A stretch of 64,000 nt of DNA from Microbacterium psychrotolerans (GCF_031085295.1 NZ_JAVFWO010000003.1:558001-622000); one strand, 5' to 3'. Positions 17,308 through 28,278 are shown, counted from the first letter of the stretch. The notes: generated from the sequence alone by a model not told the origin. A program made the numbers and translations.

Positions 17308-18276
17308 TCAGAGGAGGGCGCCGAGGAAGCGGGCCTGCTTCGGGAACTGGAACGCCTGACCGCCCTCATGGCCGTTGTGCGTGTAGACCTCGATGCGCTT
17401 GTCGGCCGTGTCGTGCCGGTTGAACGCGGCGTAGACGGTCGACGGCGGGCAGATCGTATCCATCAGGGCGACCGAGTACAGGGCCGCGGCATCCGCCCGC
17501 TTCGCCATGTTCACACCGTCGAAGTACGACAGGGTCTCGAACACGCGCTTGTCGGCGCCGCGGTGCACGGCCAGGTAGCGCACGACCTCCTGGTAGGGGT
17601 CGTCGCCGGTGAGGCCGACGGCGCGCTCGAAGTGGCAGAGGAAGGGCACGTCCGGCATGACGGCCACGAGGCCGTCGGACAGGCCCGCCGCGGCGATGGC
17701 GATGCCGCCGCCCTGGCTCGCGCCGCACACCGCCACCCGGTCGGCGTCCACCTGCGGGAGCGTGCGCACGGCGTCCACCGCGCGCACGGCATCCGTGAAG
17801 ACCCGGCGGTAGTAGTACGTCGCGGGGTCCTCGATGCCGCGCGTCATGAAGCCGGATGACGAGGGACCGGTGCCGTGCGGATCCAGCGTGTCGCCGCCCG
17901 AGCCCCACATCGAGCCCTGGCCACGCGTGTCCATGAAGAGGTGCGCGTACCCGGCGGCGGCCCAGCCGATGCGCTCGCCGGGCAGGCCACGGCCTCCGCC
18001 GTAGCCCTGGTACTCGACGACGGCCGGCAGAGGGCCGGTGGCGCCCGCCGGGAGCGTGAGCCACGCCTTGACCGGGTCGCCCCCGAAGCCGGGGAACGTC
18101 ACATCGAAGATGTCGACCAGCGTGTACGGCGTGTCGAGCAGCGTGACCTCGGGTGCGGCATCCCACTGTCGCGACGCCGCGATCGTGGCATTCCAGAAGT
18201 CGTCGAAATCGGCGGGTTCGCGAACCTCGGGCACGTAGTCCGCGAGCTCCGCGGGGGACAGATCGAATCTCGGCAC
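17308..18276 (-). CDS. CE7 family acetylxylan esterase / cephalosporin-C deacetylase
   Basis: A 322-residue alpha/beta hydrolase of carbohydrate esterase family 7. All three family motifs are visible: RGQG (DTRGQGSMWG), GxSQG (CGASQGGGIA, nucleophile Ser) and HE (NGHEGGQAF, catalytic His). It removes acetyl groups from short xylo- or other oligosaccharides in the cytoplasm; no signal peptide is present. Standing convergent to the alpha-galactosidase, it fits deacetylation of acetylated (gluco)mannan fragments. The start is GTG with TAGGGT only 6 bases upstream, which suggests a leaderless transcript. Confidence 0.93.
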   Translation of the reverse strand: MPRFDLSPAELADYVPEVREPADFDDFWNATIAASRQWDAAPEVTLLDTPYTLVDIFDVTFPGFGGDPVKAWLTLPAGATGPLPAVVEYQGYGGGRGLPGERIGWAAAGYAHLFMDTRGQGSMWGSGGDTLDPHGTGPSSSGFMTRGIEDPATYYYRRVFTDAVRAVDAVRTLPQVDADRVAVCGASQGGGIAIAAAGLSDGLVAVMPDVPFLCHFERAVGLTGDDPYQEVVRYLAVHRGADKRVFETLSYFDGVNMAKRADAAALYSVALMDTICPPSTVYAAFNRHDTADKRIEVYTHNGHEGGQAFQFPKQARFLGALL

Positions 18277-18282
18277 GGACTT

Positions 18283-18288
18283 ACCCTA
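18283..18288 (-). promoter_or_regulatory. -10 element of probable leaderless CE7 esterase transcript
   Basis: TAGGGT on the minus strand lies 6 bases before the GTG start, so transcription should begin at or next to the start codon. No clear -35 hexamer or Shine-Dalgarno sequence is seen. Confidence 0.4.
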
Positions 18289-18437
18289 GTGCGTCGCGCG
18301 CAAGCGTTTCGACGAGCTTCGAGAAGGCGACGAGGCCTCGATGGGGGAGGGGTATTCGAGGCCCCGCCGCCGGTCTCTGGCGCGCCCGGTGGGCGCGGTG
18401 TGGGGAAAGTCTGCCGGGGGATTCGGGCGGCTGTGCG

Positions 18438-18890
18438 TCAGAGACGGATCTCTGCGATGACCTCACCGTACTCGGTCTCACCGACCGGTGTGAAGCCCAC
18501 ACGCTCGAAGAACTGCTGCGGACCCCCTTCGCCGGCTTCGTAGATGACGCAGACGTGGTCCATGCCGCGGTTGCGAGCCTCTTCGATGAGGCCCTTCACG
18601 GCGAAGCGCCCGACGCCGCGGCCCTGGTCGTCGGCGTCGACGTTGATGCGCCACAGCACAGAGCGGAAGTGCTCCACCGGGTCGTCCGGATCGAAGTTGG
18701 CGCTCACGAAGGCGACCACTTCATCGCCGTCGAGCACGACGCGCTGCCACGCCGTCTGCGGATTCACCACGGTCGCCGCGATGCCGTAGCTCACGGGCGA
18801 GAGGTACTCCTCCTGGCCGGGCTTGAGCGACAGATTGTTGACCGCCACGATGGTCGCAGCGGACAGTTCGACGAGTCGCAGATCACCCAT
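18438..18890 (-). CDS. GNAT-family N-acetyltransferase
   Basis: A 150-residue single-domain GNAT protein. The acetyl-CoA-binding motif A reads WRINVDADDQGRGVGRFAV (Q-x-x-G-x-G type) and motif B ends FFERVGFTPVGETEYGE. The overall form resembles spermidine/diamine acetyltransferases (BltD/PaiA group), but the substrate cannot be told from sequence. It stands alone between the CE7 esterase and the isocitrate dehydrogenase. Confidence 0.88.
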   Translation of the reverse strand: MGDLRLVELSAATIVAVNNLSLKPGQEEYLSPVSYGIAATVVNPQTAWQRVVLDGDEVVAFVSANFDPDDPVEHFRSVLWRINVDADDQGRGVGRFAVKGLIEEARNRGMDHVCVIYEAGEGGPQQFFERVGFTPVGETEYGEVIAEIRL

Positions 18891-19033
18891 GGGCCCAGGC
18901 TAGCCCGGATGACGACATCCGGCACTCTGCGGGCAGCGGATTAACGCGGTGTTCACACGCGATGTCGCCGCGGTCGCAGAGGTGGGCCTGCGGCTGGAAC
19001 CCCGGAAACACGGTGTCACGGCAGGCGAAGATC

Positions 19034-19071
19034 TCTTGACATCGAGATATCTCGGGTGCTTGCGATAGGCT
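19034..19071 (+). promoter_or_regulatory. icd upstream region with two overlapping palindromes
   Basis: TCTTGACATCGAGA (19034-19047; an imperfect TCTYGAYRTCRAGA dyad) overlaps the perfect 12-bp palindrome CGAGATATCTCG (19043-19054). TAGGCT (19066-19071) is a plausible -10. The dyads would cover the -35 region, so regulation of isocitrate dehydrogenase is likely; the regulator is unknown. Confidence 0.45.
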
Positions 19072-19101
19072 GATGGCCGACCCGCAAGAAGGACGTGACT
19101 G

Positions 19102-21315
<2,214 letters not shown>

Positions 21316-21325
21316 GCGGACACAC

Positions 21326-21367
21326 GAGAAGAGCGGATGCCCCGGCCCGGGGCCCCCCCCTCTTCTC
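21326..21367. terminator. Bidirectional terminator between icd and L,D-transpeptidase gene
   Basis: An outer stem GAGAAGAG/CTCTTCTC (21326-21333 with 21360-21367) encloses an inner GCCCC/GGGGC hairpin (21339-21353). A run of eight C residues follows the inner stem. It serves the convergent genes on either side. Confidence 0.7.
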
Positions 21368-21388
21368 ATGCGGTCGGGATGACGCGGG

Positions 21389-23422
21389 TCAGGACTGTAC
21401 GCGCACCTCGGTGCCGTTGGGCGCCCATGAGTAGAGGAACTCCGCCGTGCCGAGCGGCAGGTTGACGCAGCCGTGGCTCATCCGATTGCCGAAGTTGCTG
21501 TGCCAGTACGTGCCGTGGAAGCCCTGGTCGCCGTTGAAGTACATCACCCACGGCACGTCCTCGGTGCAGTAGCTGTTCACGGCGTTGGGGTTGTAGCAGA
21601 GAGCGCCCATGTCCTGCACCCGGACGTGCGAGTTGATGCGGAAGCTTCCCGTGTGCGTGGGGGTGGCTGCCGTGCCCGACGAGATGAGGAAGCTGTTGAC
21701 CACCTGCCCGTTCTCGTAGATGTAGGTGCGCTGCTCGCTGAGGTCGACGACGATGTTGCGGGCCAGCGTGGTCGTGCTCACCGGCACCTCGTCGACGGGC
21801 AGCTTGTAGACCGCGTCGCCCGACGCGAGCTGGTCCGCGAAGGCCGCCGCGATGCCCGCCGTGTCGCCGAGCTGACGCCCCGACTGACCGGCCGCCATCG
21901 TCTGCAGCACCTTGCCGCCGGTGTCGGTGATGACGACGGCGTTCTCGGGGGCGCGGTCCACCGCGGGCGCAAGCGTGTCGACGACAGGCTGGATGGCCGC
22001 GGGGTCGGCGGTGATGGCGAACTCGTCGCCCTCGGGAGCGATCGAGAGCCAGGATGCCGCGACCGCGCGGTCGATCGGCACGGTGCGCTCGTCTCCCACG
22101 TAGAAGCCGGCCGTGTCGAGCATGCCGTTCAGCTGCGCGACGGTGGCGTCGGCGGTCTCGGTCGAGATCTCGGCCGGGATCGCGGCGGTGACGGGGTCCA
22201 CCTCGACGCGCGTCTGCCCGGCTTCGAACGCCGCCTGGATCGCGGCCTGGACGGTCGCGACGTCGATGCCCACGCCCTCGACCGCAGGCGTGGCGACGTA
22301 CGACGCCGTGGCGGGGTCGAATGCCAGCGTCGCATCGACGGGGTCGGTGTACAGCTGCGGCGCAGCGTCGCGCAGGGCGTCGGAAGCGGCCGAGGCCTCG
22401 AGCTCGATCTCGGCGTCGGTCGTCGCGAACCACGCGGTCGGGTTCCACATCGGATGGGCGGCGAAGGCGGCATCCGCCAGGGCCTGCGCGTCCACCGTCG
22501 CGCCCAGCTCGGCGCCTGTGAGCTCGGCGTCCTCGCCCGTGCCGGTCAGTACGACCGTGGTCTCGGCGAGGCGCTGTTCGATCGCCTCGGCGGCGGCGCC
22601 CGGGGTGAGCCAGCCGACGGGCACTCCGGCGACGGCAGTGCCCGGCGCGATGAGCACGAGCGAAGAGACGACGAGTCCGACCACGGCGACACCGGCGGCG
22701 GCGCTGATCCAGAGAGCGGTGTGCTTCTTCTTCGCCTTCGGCTCCTCGGGCGCCCACGCGTACACCGAACCGTCGGCTGCGGTCTCGGTGGGAGTCGTGG
22801 CGGGGGAGGGGGTGACGGCGGGAGGTGCGAGCACGGCGGTCGCGACGGCGACGGTCTCGAGGTCGGCACCGGAATGGACGGCGGTGTCAGCTGCGGTGTC
22901 GGTGGCGACCTCCGCCTCACGGGCCGAGGCCAGCTCGATCGTGCTGTCGTCTTCCGGTTCGGCGTCGGTGGTGGGTTCGACCTCGTCCGACACGTCGGTT
23001 TCGGCCTCGGGCCCGGCGGGTGCGGTCTCCGCGTCGGCCTCAGGCGCCTCGGTCTCGTCCGCAGCCTCAGGCAGGTCGGTCTCGGCGTCCGTCTCCTGTG
23101 CCTCAGGTACATCGGGCTCGAGCACCTCGCCGTCGGCTTCGGGTGCCTCGCCGTCCGCATCCTGCGCCTCAGCGACGGCATCCGTCTCCTGCGCCTCCGC
23201 GCTGTCCGCCTCTCCGGCGGCGGAATCCTCGGACCCCGCCGCGGGCGCGACAACGTCCTCCGTCACGACATCCGACTGGGTCACGGCATCCTTCTCGTCC
23301 ATGGCGGACGACGGCGCGGAATCGGCCGTGGCCGTTGCCTCGCTGTCGACGCCCTGCTCGCCCTCGACGGCGTCGTCCCCGGACGCCTTTCCGGCATGCG
23401 GCTGGGTCGCCAGATCTGTCAC
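21389..23422 (-). CDS. Membrane-anchored L,D-transpeptidase with long acidic cytoplasmic tail
   Basis: 677 residues. Residues 1-230 are disordered, acidic and repetitive (EAQETDA-like units, almost no aromatics); KKK and one membrane helix (~235-258) follow. Outside are two peptidoglycan-binding (PG_binding_4-like) modules and a C-terminal YkuD domain with the catalytic motif HGTYWHSNFGNRMSHGCVNL (Cys nucleophile). The family forms 3-3 cross-links in peptidoglycan. The cytoplasmic tail is far longer than needed for anchoring and may bind partners or mark position. The start is GTG behind a G-rich ribosome-binding site. Confidence 0.92.
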   Translation of the reverse strand: MTDLATQPHAGKASGDDAVEGEQGVDSEATATADSAPSSAMDEKDAVTQSDVVTEDVVAPAAGSEDSAAGEADSAEAQETDAVAEAQDADGEAPEADGEVLEPDVPEAQETDAETDLPEAADETEAPEADAETAPAGPEAETDVSDEVEPTTDAEPEDDSTIELASAREAEVATDTAADTAVHSGADLETVAVATAVLAPPAVTPSPATTPTETAADGSVYAWAPEEPKAKKKHTALWISAAAGVAVVGLVVSSLVLIAPGTAVAGVPVGWLTPGAAAEAIEQRLAETTVVLTGTGEDAELTGAELGATVDAQALADAAFAAHPMWNPTAWFATTDAEIELEASAASDALRDAAPQLYTDPVDATLAFDPATASYVATPAVEGVGIDVATVQAAIQAAFEAGQTRVEVDPVTAAIPAEISTETADATVAQLNGMLDTAGFYVGDERTVPIDRAVAASWLSIAPEGDEFAITADPAAIQPVVDTLAPAVDRAPENAVVITDTGGKVLQTMAAGQSGRQLGDTAGIAAAFADQLASGDAVYKLPVDEVPVSTTTLARNIVVDLSEQRTYIYENGQVVNSFLISSGTAATPTHTGSFRINSHVRVQDMGALCYNPNAVNSYCTEDVPWVMYFNGDQGFHGTYWHSNFGNRMSHGCVNLPLGTAEFLYSWAPNGTEVRVQS

Positions 23423-23619
23423 GCCACACCCCCGACTGTGATCAACGCTTCCCCTTATGGTAAGCGACGCGAACCCCTGGCATGGTCACGGCCTCATCAC
23501 GGACGAATCGCCGGTCACAGGCGGAAACCGGCGGGGCCCGCGGATGCCGGTGATGTCCGGTAGGTCACGGTTTTGTAAAGCATCCGCGCAAATACGCCTC
23601 ACGGACTTGCGGAATGCAG

Positions 23620-23638
23620 GTTCGTAAGGTCTACTAAC
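23620..23638 (+). promoter_or_regulatory. Candidate ROK operator overlapping the ROK-gene promoter
   Basis: GTTCGTAAGGTCTACTAAC is a pseudo-palindrome (6 of 9 half-site positions match). It contains TAAGGT (23625-23630), a plausible -10 only 12 bases before the ATG, so the transcript would have almost no 5' UTR. A related sequence covers the GH20 start region at 37214-37232. Autoregulation is inferred. Confidence 0.45.
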
Positions 23639-23642
23639 AAAC

Positions 23643-24839
23643 ATGCCCAACACGGAAGCGCAGCGCGGCCCTTCCCTCGCCGACGCGCCGCAGAGCACCG
23701 CGAACGCTCGCGCCTTCGTACCCGGCCGCACGCTGCGACAGGGGACAAAGGTACTCCCCGAGCACGCCCGCGGTCACAACCGCGCGCTCGTGCTGCAGAC
23801 CCTGTTCCACCAGGGCGCGATGAGCCGGGCCGACCTCTCCCGCGAGACCGGCCTCACCCGCGTCACCATCTCCGATCTGGTCGGCGAGCTCATCGCCGAC
23901 GGCTTCGTCGCGGAGATGGGCGTGCGTGAGGCGTCCGGTCCGGGCAAGCCGGCGATCCTGGTCGACCTCGACCACGCAGGGCACCGCATCGTCGGGCTCG
24001 ACCTCTCCGGCAGCGACACCTTCATCGGTGCGGTGCTGACGCTCGACGGCAGCATCGTCGCGCGTCGTGAAGTCGCCCTCCCTGCCGACGAGGACGTCGT
24101 CGCCACGGTCGTCGAGCTGGCGCGTGCACTCGTCGCGGAGTCCCACGCACCCGTGCTCGGCATCGGCGTCGGCACGCCCGGTGTGGTCGACGACCAGGGT
24201 GTGATCCTCACGGCGCCGAACTTCGGCTGGGCCGGTTTCGATCTCGAGGGTGCGCTGCGCAGCGCGCTCGGAGTTCCCGTCCTGGTAGCCAACGACGCCA
24301 ACGCCGCCGTGCTCGCCGAGTACACGTTCGGCGGCGCCCCCGACGACGTGCTGCTGGTCAAGGTCGGGCGAGGCGTCGGATCGGGGCTCCTGCTGGCCGG
24401 TCAGCCCATGCGCGGCAGCCGTTTCGCCGCGGGCGAGATCGGCCACGTCACGGTCGGCACCGACGGCGGCCCGCAGTGCGCGTGCGGCAAGGTCGGATGC
24501 CTCGAGGCGTGGCTGTCGGTGCCCTCGCTGTCGTCGCGGCTGAGCGCGGCATCCGATTCCGAGGCGCACGAGGGCATCCTGCGCGACGCGGGGGAGCGGC
24601 TGGGCATCGCGCTCGCTCCCGTCGTGGGTGCGCTGGACGTGTCGGAGATCGTGCTGTCCGGTCCCCCTGAACTTCTCGGCGGCTCCCTCGCGGAACAAGC
24701 CGTCGAGACCCTCCGCGCGCGCACGCTCGCGCCGTCCGTGGACGAAGGCGTGCGAGTGCGGATGACGGAGCAAGGCCAGGACATCGTCCTGCGCGGCGCG
24801 GCCGTCATGGTCCTGTCAGGACAACTCGGGGTGTCCTGA
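23643..24839 (+). CDS. ROK-family transcriptional repressor (NagC/XylR type)
   Basis: A 398-residue ROK protein with an N-terminal winged HTH (HNRALVLQTLFHQGAMSRADLSRETGLTRVTISDLVGELIADG), then the sugar-kinase-like fold: AEIGHVTV and the zinc motif CACGKVGCLEAW. The HTH marks it as a regulator rather than a kinase. It stands directly upstream of the GlcNAc-type importer, ROK kinase and nagB, so GlcNAc or its phosphate is the likely effector. The ATG is nearly leaderless (no Shine-Dalgarno sequence seen); a candidate operator overlaps its promoter. Confidence 0.92.
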   Translation: MPNTEAQRGPSLADAPQSTANARAFVPGRTLRQGTKVLPEHARGHNRALVLQTLFHQGAMSRADLSRETGLTRVTISDLVGELIADGFVAEMGVREASGPGKPAILVDLDHAGHRIVGLDLSGSDTFIGAVLTLDGSIVARREVALPADEDVVATVVELARALVAESHAPVLGIGVGTPGVVDDQGVILTAPNFGWAGFDLEGALRSALGVPVLVANDANAAVLAEYTFGGAPDDVLLVKVGRGVGSGLLLAGQPMRGSRFAAGEIGHVTVGTDGGPQCACGKVGCLEAWLSVPSLSSRLSAASDSEAHEGILRDAGERLGIALAPVVGALDVSEIVLSGPPELLGGSLAEQAVETLRARTLAPSVDEGVRVRMTEQGQDIVLRGAAVMVLSGQLGVS

Positions 24840-24972
24840 CACAACGCTGTCCCTCCGGAGGCTCCCCACGGAACTCCGGTCCCACCTCCGGGTCAATCCC
24901 GGAACCCCGGTTCCCCCCGGATGGGTCACCCGGCCCACCCGAACACCAAGAGAACACACGAAGGAAGACACC
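24840..24972 (+). promoter_or_regulatory. Inverted-repeat-rich region before the chitin-sugar binding protein
   Basis: 133 bp with the palindromes CCTCCGGAGG (24852-24861) and GGAACC-CC-GGTTCC (24901-24914), plus GAAGGA just before the ATG at 24973. No clear -10/-35 pair is seen. It may hold an operator, an attenuator or an mRNA-stabilising hairpin. Confidence 0.3.
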
Positions 24973-26307
24973 ATGAAGAAGACGCTTGGAGCCGTGGCGC
25001 TCATCGGCGCCTCGGCACTGGTGCTCGCCGGCTGCGCCGGCGGGACCACCCCCGGTGGATCGGACGACGCCTCGGGGTTCGACCCCGACGGCGCCAAGAA
25101 CCAGGACATCACGTTCTGGGTCATGGGCGGAGACACCCCCGATGAGCTGCGCGAGTACCTGAAGGACGAGTACAGCAAGGCGACCGGCGGCACCCTCACG
25201 ATCGAGGAGCAGTCGTGGGGCGACGCGCTGACCAAGCTGGCCAACCAGCTGCCCGATGCGAAGAACACCCCCGATGTGACCGAGATCGGCAACACGTGGT
25301 CGCCGACGTTCACCACCTCGGGCGCGTTCAGCGACCTCAGTGAGATCTACGACGAACTCGGCGGGTCCGACCTGCTCCAGTCGTTCGTCGACGTCGGCAC
25401 CGTCGACGGCGCGCAGTACGCGCTGCCGTACTACTTCGGCTCGCGGTACATCACCTACCGCAAGGACATCTGGGAGGCCGCAGGCCTCGAGGTGCCCACG
25501 ACCCTCGAAGAGTTCAACGAGGACGTCAAGACGCTGCGCACGGCCGACCAGTCGGGCTTCTACATCGGCGGCGAGGACTGGCGCAACGGCGTCTCGTGGA
25601 TCTTCGCCAACGGCGGCGAGCTCGCTGAGCAGGACGGCGACAAGTGGGTCTCGACGCTGAGCGACGAGAAGACCATCACGGGCCTCGAGCAGTTCCAGGA
25701 CCTGTTCACGAACGCCTCCAACGCTCCGGCGACCGAGGACGACAGCACCCCGTGGGTCAACATCAACAACGACAAGAACGGCAACCCGCCGACGGCCGCC
25801 ACGATCATCGCACCCGGCTGGGCGCACTGGTCGATCGGCGACTTCGTCGAGGAGAAGACCGCTGACGACGGCACCGTGTCGGAGGTCCGCGAGTGGAACG
25901 ACGACACCTTCGGCGTCTTCCCCCTCCCGGGCACGACCGCGGGTGAGGCGGCCCCCGTCTTCGCCGGCGGCTCGAACATCGGCATCTCGGCCAAGAGCGA
26001 GAAGCAGGCGGGCGCCAAGGAGCTGATGCGCATCATCTTCTCCGACGAGTACCAGCAGATGCTGGGCGAGAACGGCCTCGGCCCGGCCAACACGAAGTTC
26101 GTCGACTCGCTGGGTGACGACATCTTCGCCTCGGCGCTCATCGACTCGGCGCTGAACTCGAAGCTCACGCCGGCCGCACCCGGCTGGGCCGCTGTCGAGG
26201 GCCAGAAGATCCTCGAGGAGTTCTTCGGCAAGGTCGCAGCGGGCGGCGACATCCCGGAGCTCGCCGCGGAGTACGACGAGAAGATCGACGCCATCATCAA
26301 CGGCTGA
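24973..26307 (+). CDS. Sugar ABC transporter substrate-binding lipoprotein (GlcNAc/chitooligosaccharide locus)
   Basis: 444 residues. The signal peptide MKKTLGAVALIGASALVLAG ends in a lipobox (LAGC). The mature protein is a sugar-type extracellular binding protein (DITFWVMGGDTPDELREYLK ... LTKLANQLPDAKNTPDVTEI). Two permeases, a ROK kinase and nagB follow on the same strand, so the likely ligands are GlcNAc and chitooligosaccharides; sequence alone does not prove this. It is not closely similar to the mannan binding protein in this window. Confidence 0.92.
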   Translation: MKKTLGAVALIGASALVLAGCAGGTTPGGSDDASGFDPDGAKNQDITFWVMGGDTPDELREYLKDEYSKATGGTLTIEEQSWGDALTKLANQLPDAKNTPDVTEIGNTWSPTFTTSGAFSDLSEIYDELGGSDLLQSFVDVGTVDGAQYALPYYFGSRYITYRKDIWEAAGLEVPTTLEEFNEDVKTLRTADQSGFYIGGEDWRNGVSWIFANGGELAEQDGDKWVSTLSDEKTITGLEQFQDLFTNASNAPATEDDSTPWVNINNDKNGNPPTAATIIAPGWAHWSIGDFVEEKTADDGTVSEVREWNDDTFGVFPLPGTTAGEAAPVFAGGSNIGISAKSEKQAGAKELMRIIFSDEYQQMLGENGLGPANTKFVDSLGDDIFASALIDSALNSKLTPAAPGWAAVEGQKILEEFFGKVAAGGDIPELAAEYDEKIDAIING

Positions 26308-26321
26308 GACCTTCACCAACC

Positions 26322-26353
26322 CCGGGGTCGCGGACACGCGTCCGCGACCCCGG
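26322..26353 (+). terminator. Intra-operon hairpin after the binding-protein gene
   Basis: A perfect 14-bp stem, CCGGGGTCGCGGAC and its complement, around an ACGC tetraloop, 14 bp after the binding-protein stop and ahead of the permease genes. Partial termination or 3'-end protection here would give more binding protein than permease, a common design in sugar importers. Confidence 0.65.
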
Positions 26354-26383
26354 TCCCCTGCGATACCCCTGAAGGAGGCGGGC

Positions 26384-27361
26384 ATGGCGGTTCCTGCCCC
26401 CACCACACTGAAAGCGACCGGCAAGCGCGGCCACGGTCGCGATGCAGACGCCGACGCATCCGTCGGCCGTCGCCGCTCACCCGTTCCCTACGCTCTGCTC
26501 ATCCCCGCGATCGCGATCCTGCTGTTCGGCATGGGCTATCCCGTCGTGTGGCAGGTCATCACGTCCTTCCAGAAGTACGGCGCGCTGCAGCAGCTCGGCG
26601 GCAAGGCCCCCGACTTCGTGGGACTCGAGAACTACATCGCGGTCGCCACGAGCCCCACGTTCTGGGAGGTCGCGGTGCGCTCCGTGATCTTCTGTCTCGT
26701 CACGGCGCTGGTCACGGTCGTCATCGGCATGGCGCTCGCCCTCCTGATGACCCGCGTCCCGTCGGGCGTGCGCATCACCCTGCAGATCGCGCTGCTGCTG
26801 GCCTGGGCCATGCCCGTCGTCGCCGCGATGACGGTGTGGATCTGGCTCTTCGACCGCCGGCGCGGCGTCGTCAATTACCTTCTCGACCTGATTCCGGGCG
26901 TCGACATGAACCAGTTCAACTGGATCGGGGGCGAGCCGTTCGTCTTCTTCATCGTCGCGTCGATCATCGTGACGTGGATGTCGGTGCCCTTCGTCGCCTT
27001 CTCCGCCTACGCCGGCCTCACGCAGGTCTCGACCGAGATGGTCGAGGCCAGCCAGCTCGACGGCGCGACCGGCTGGCAGCGTCTGCAGTACATCGTGCTG
27101 CCGATCATCCGCCCCGTGATCATGATCGTGCTGCTGCTCAACCTCATCTGGGATCTGCGGGTCTTCACGCAGATCACGATGCTGCAGGACGCCGGCTCGA
27201 ACTCGAGCGACTACGACCTGCTGGGCACGTACATCTACAAGATGGGCGTCGCCGGCCTCAACTTCGGTCAGGGCGCGGCGATGGCGATCTTCGTCCTCGC
27301 CCTCACGATCGTCCTCAGCTGGTTCTACATCCGCAGTCTCTTGAAGGAGGACCAGGTCTGA
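26384..27361 (+). CDS. Sugar ABC transporter permease (CUT1, MalF-type)
   Basis: A 325-residue permease with six membrane helices (first: PYALLIPAIAILLFGMGYPV) and the EAA loop VSTEMVEASQLDGATGWQRL. It follows the binding-protein gene and overlaps the next permease by one base (TGATG). GAAGGAGG precedes the ATG. Together they should import GlcNAc-type sugars, energised by an ATPase encoded elsewhere. Confidence 0.92.
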   Translation: MAVPAPTTLKATGKRGHGRDADADASVGRRRSPVPYALLIPAIAILLFGMGYPVVWQVITSFQKYGALQQLGGKAPDFVGLENYIAVATSPTFWEVAVRSVIFCLVTALVTVVIGMALALLMTRVPSGVRITLQIALLLAWAMPVVAAMTVWIWLFDRRRGVVNYLLDLIPGVDMNQFNWIGGEPFVFFIVASIIVTWMSVPFVAFSAYAGLTQVSTEMVEASQLDGATGWQRLQYIVLPIIRPVIMIVLLLNLIWDLRVFTQITMLQDAGSNSSDYDLLGTYIYKMGVAGLNFGQGAAMAIFVLALTIVLSWFYIRSLLKEDQV

Positions 27362-28278
27362 TGTCCGCGTCCGCACAACTCGCGCCCACGCCGGCGCCGC
27401 CCCGGTCGGGATCCGCCCGCCCCTCGGCGCCCGCCCCCAAGCGCCGCCGGCGCGGATCGGCCGCGACCTGGGGCTGGAGCATCCTGGCGATCCTCATCGC
27501 CCTGATCTGGGTGTTCCCCGTCTACTGGATGTTCAACTCGTCGATGCTGTCGTCGGCGACGCTGGAATCGTTCACGCCGACCTTCGTGCCGTTCGGCGGC
27601 TCGTTCGCCAACTACCGCGGCGTGATCGACGGCTCGTTCTTCAGCGCGCTGGGCATCAGTCTTTCGGTCACGATCATCGCGGTGTTCTTCTGCCTGCTGT
27701 TCGCGTTCCTCGCCTCGGTGGCGATCAGCCGGTTCCGCTTCCGCGGCCGCGTCTCGTTCATCCTGGCGATCCTCGTCATCCAGATGCTGCCCGCCGAAGG
27801 CCTGTTCATCGCGCAGTACAAGATGATGAGCGAACTGGGGCTGCTCTCGAACATCTTCGGCCTCAGCCTGCTGTACATCGCGGCCGTCGTGCCGTTCACC
27901 GTGTGGATGCTGCGCGGCTTCGTGGTCGGCGTCCCCGCCGAGCTCGAGGAGGCGGCGATGGTGGACGGCCTCAGCCGCACCCAGGCGTTCATGCGGATCA
28001 CCCTGCCGCTGCTCGCCCCCGGGCTCGTCGCCTCCGGCGTCTTCGCGTTCCTGCAGTGCTGGAACGAGTTCACGGTCGCCCTGGTGATCATGAACGCCGA
28101 GAACCAGACCCTGCCGCTGTGGCTGCGCGGCTTCGTGCAGCAGAGCTCGAGCCGGGCGATCGACTGGGGCGAGGTGATGGCGGCCTCCTCCATCGTCGCG
28201 ATCCCCGTGATCGTGTTCTTCGTGATCGTCCAGGGTCGTATGACCAGCGGACTCGTCGCGGGGGCGGTCAAGGGCTGA
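27361..28278 (+). CDS. Sugar ABC transporter permease (CUT1, MalG-type)
   Basis: A 305-residue second permease. A Pro/Arg-rich N-terminus (~40 residues) precedes the first helix (WGWSILAILIALIWVFPVYW); the EAA loop is PAELEEAAMVDGLSRTQAFM and the C-terminus GRMTSGLVAGAVKG is typical of the family. The ATG shares its A with the upstream stop, so translation is coupled; the ATPase is missing here too. Confidence 0.92.
   Translation: MSASAQLAPTPAPPRSGSARPSAPAPKRRRRGSAATWGWSILAILIALIWVFPVYWMFNSSMLSSATLESFTPTFVPFGGSFANYRGVIDGSFFSALGISLSVTIIAVFFCLLFAFLASVAISRFRFRGRVSFILAILVIQMLPAEGLFIAQYKMMSELGLLSNIFGLSLLYIAAVVPFTVWMLRGFVVGVPAELEEAAMVDGLSRTQAFMRITLPLLAPGLVASGVFAFLQCWNEFTVALVIMNAENQTLPLWLRGFVQQSSSRAIDWGEVMAASSIVAIPVIVFFVIVQGRMTSGLVAGAVKG

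Noticed and set aside
18301..18330. GAAACGCTTGC-like LacI operator upstream of the CE7 gene
   Set aside because: Symmetry is weak (centre positions do not match) and it differs from the operator at 13875-13885.
21473..23563. 696-residue plus-strand ORF opposite the L,D-transpeptidase gene
   Set aside because: Gly/Arg/Val-rich antisense shadow; the minus-strand frame carries a complete YkuD domain.
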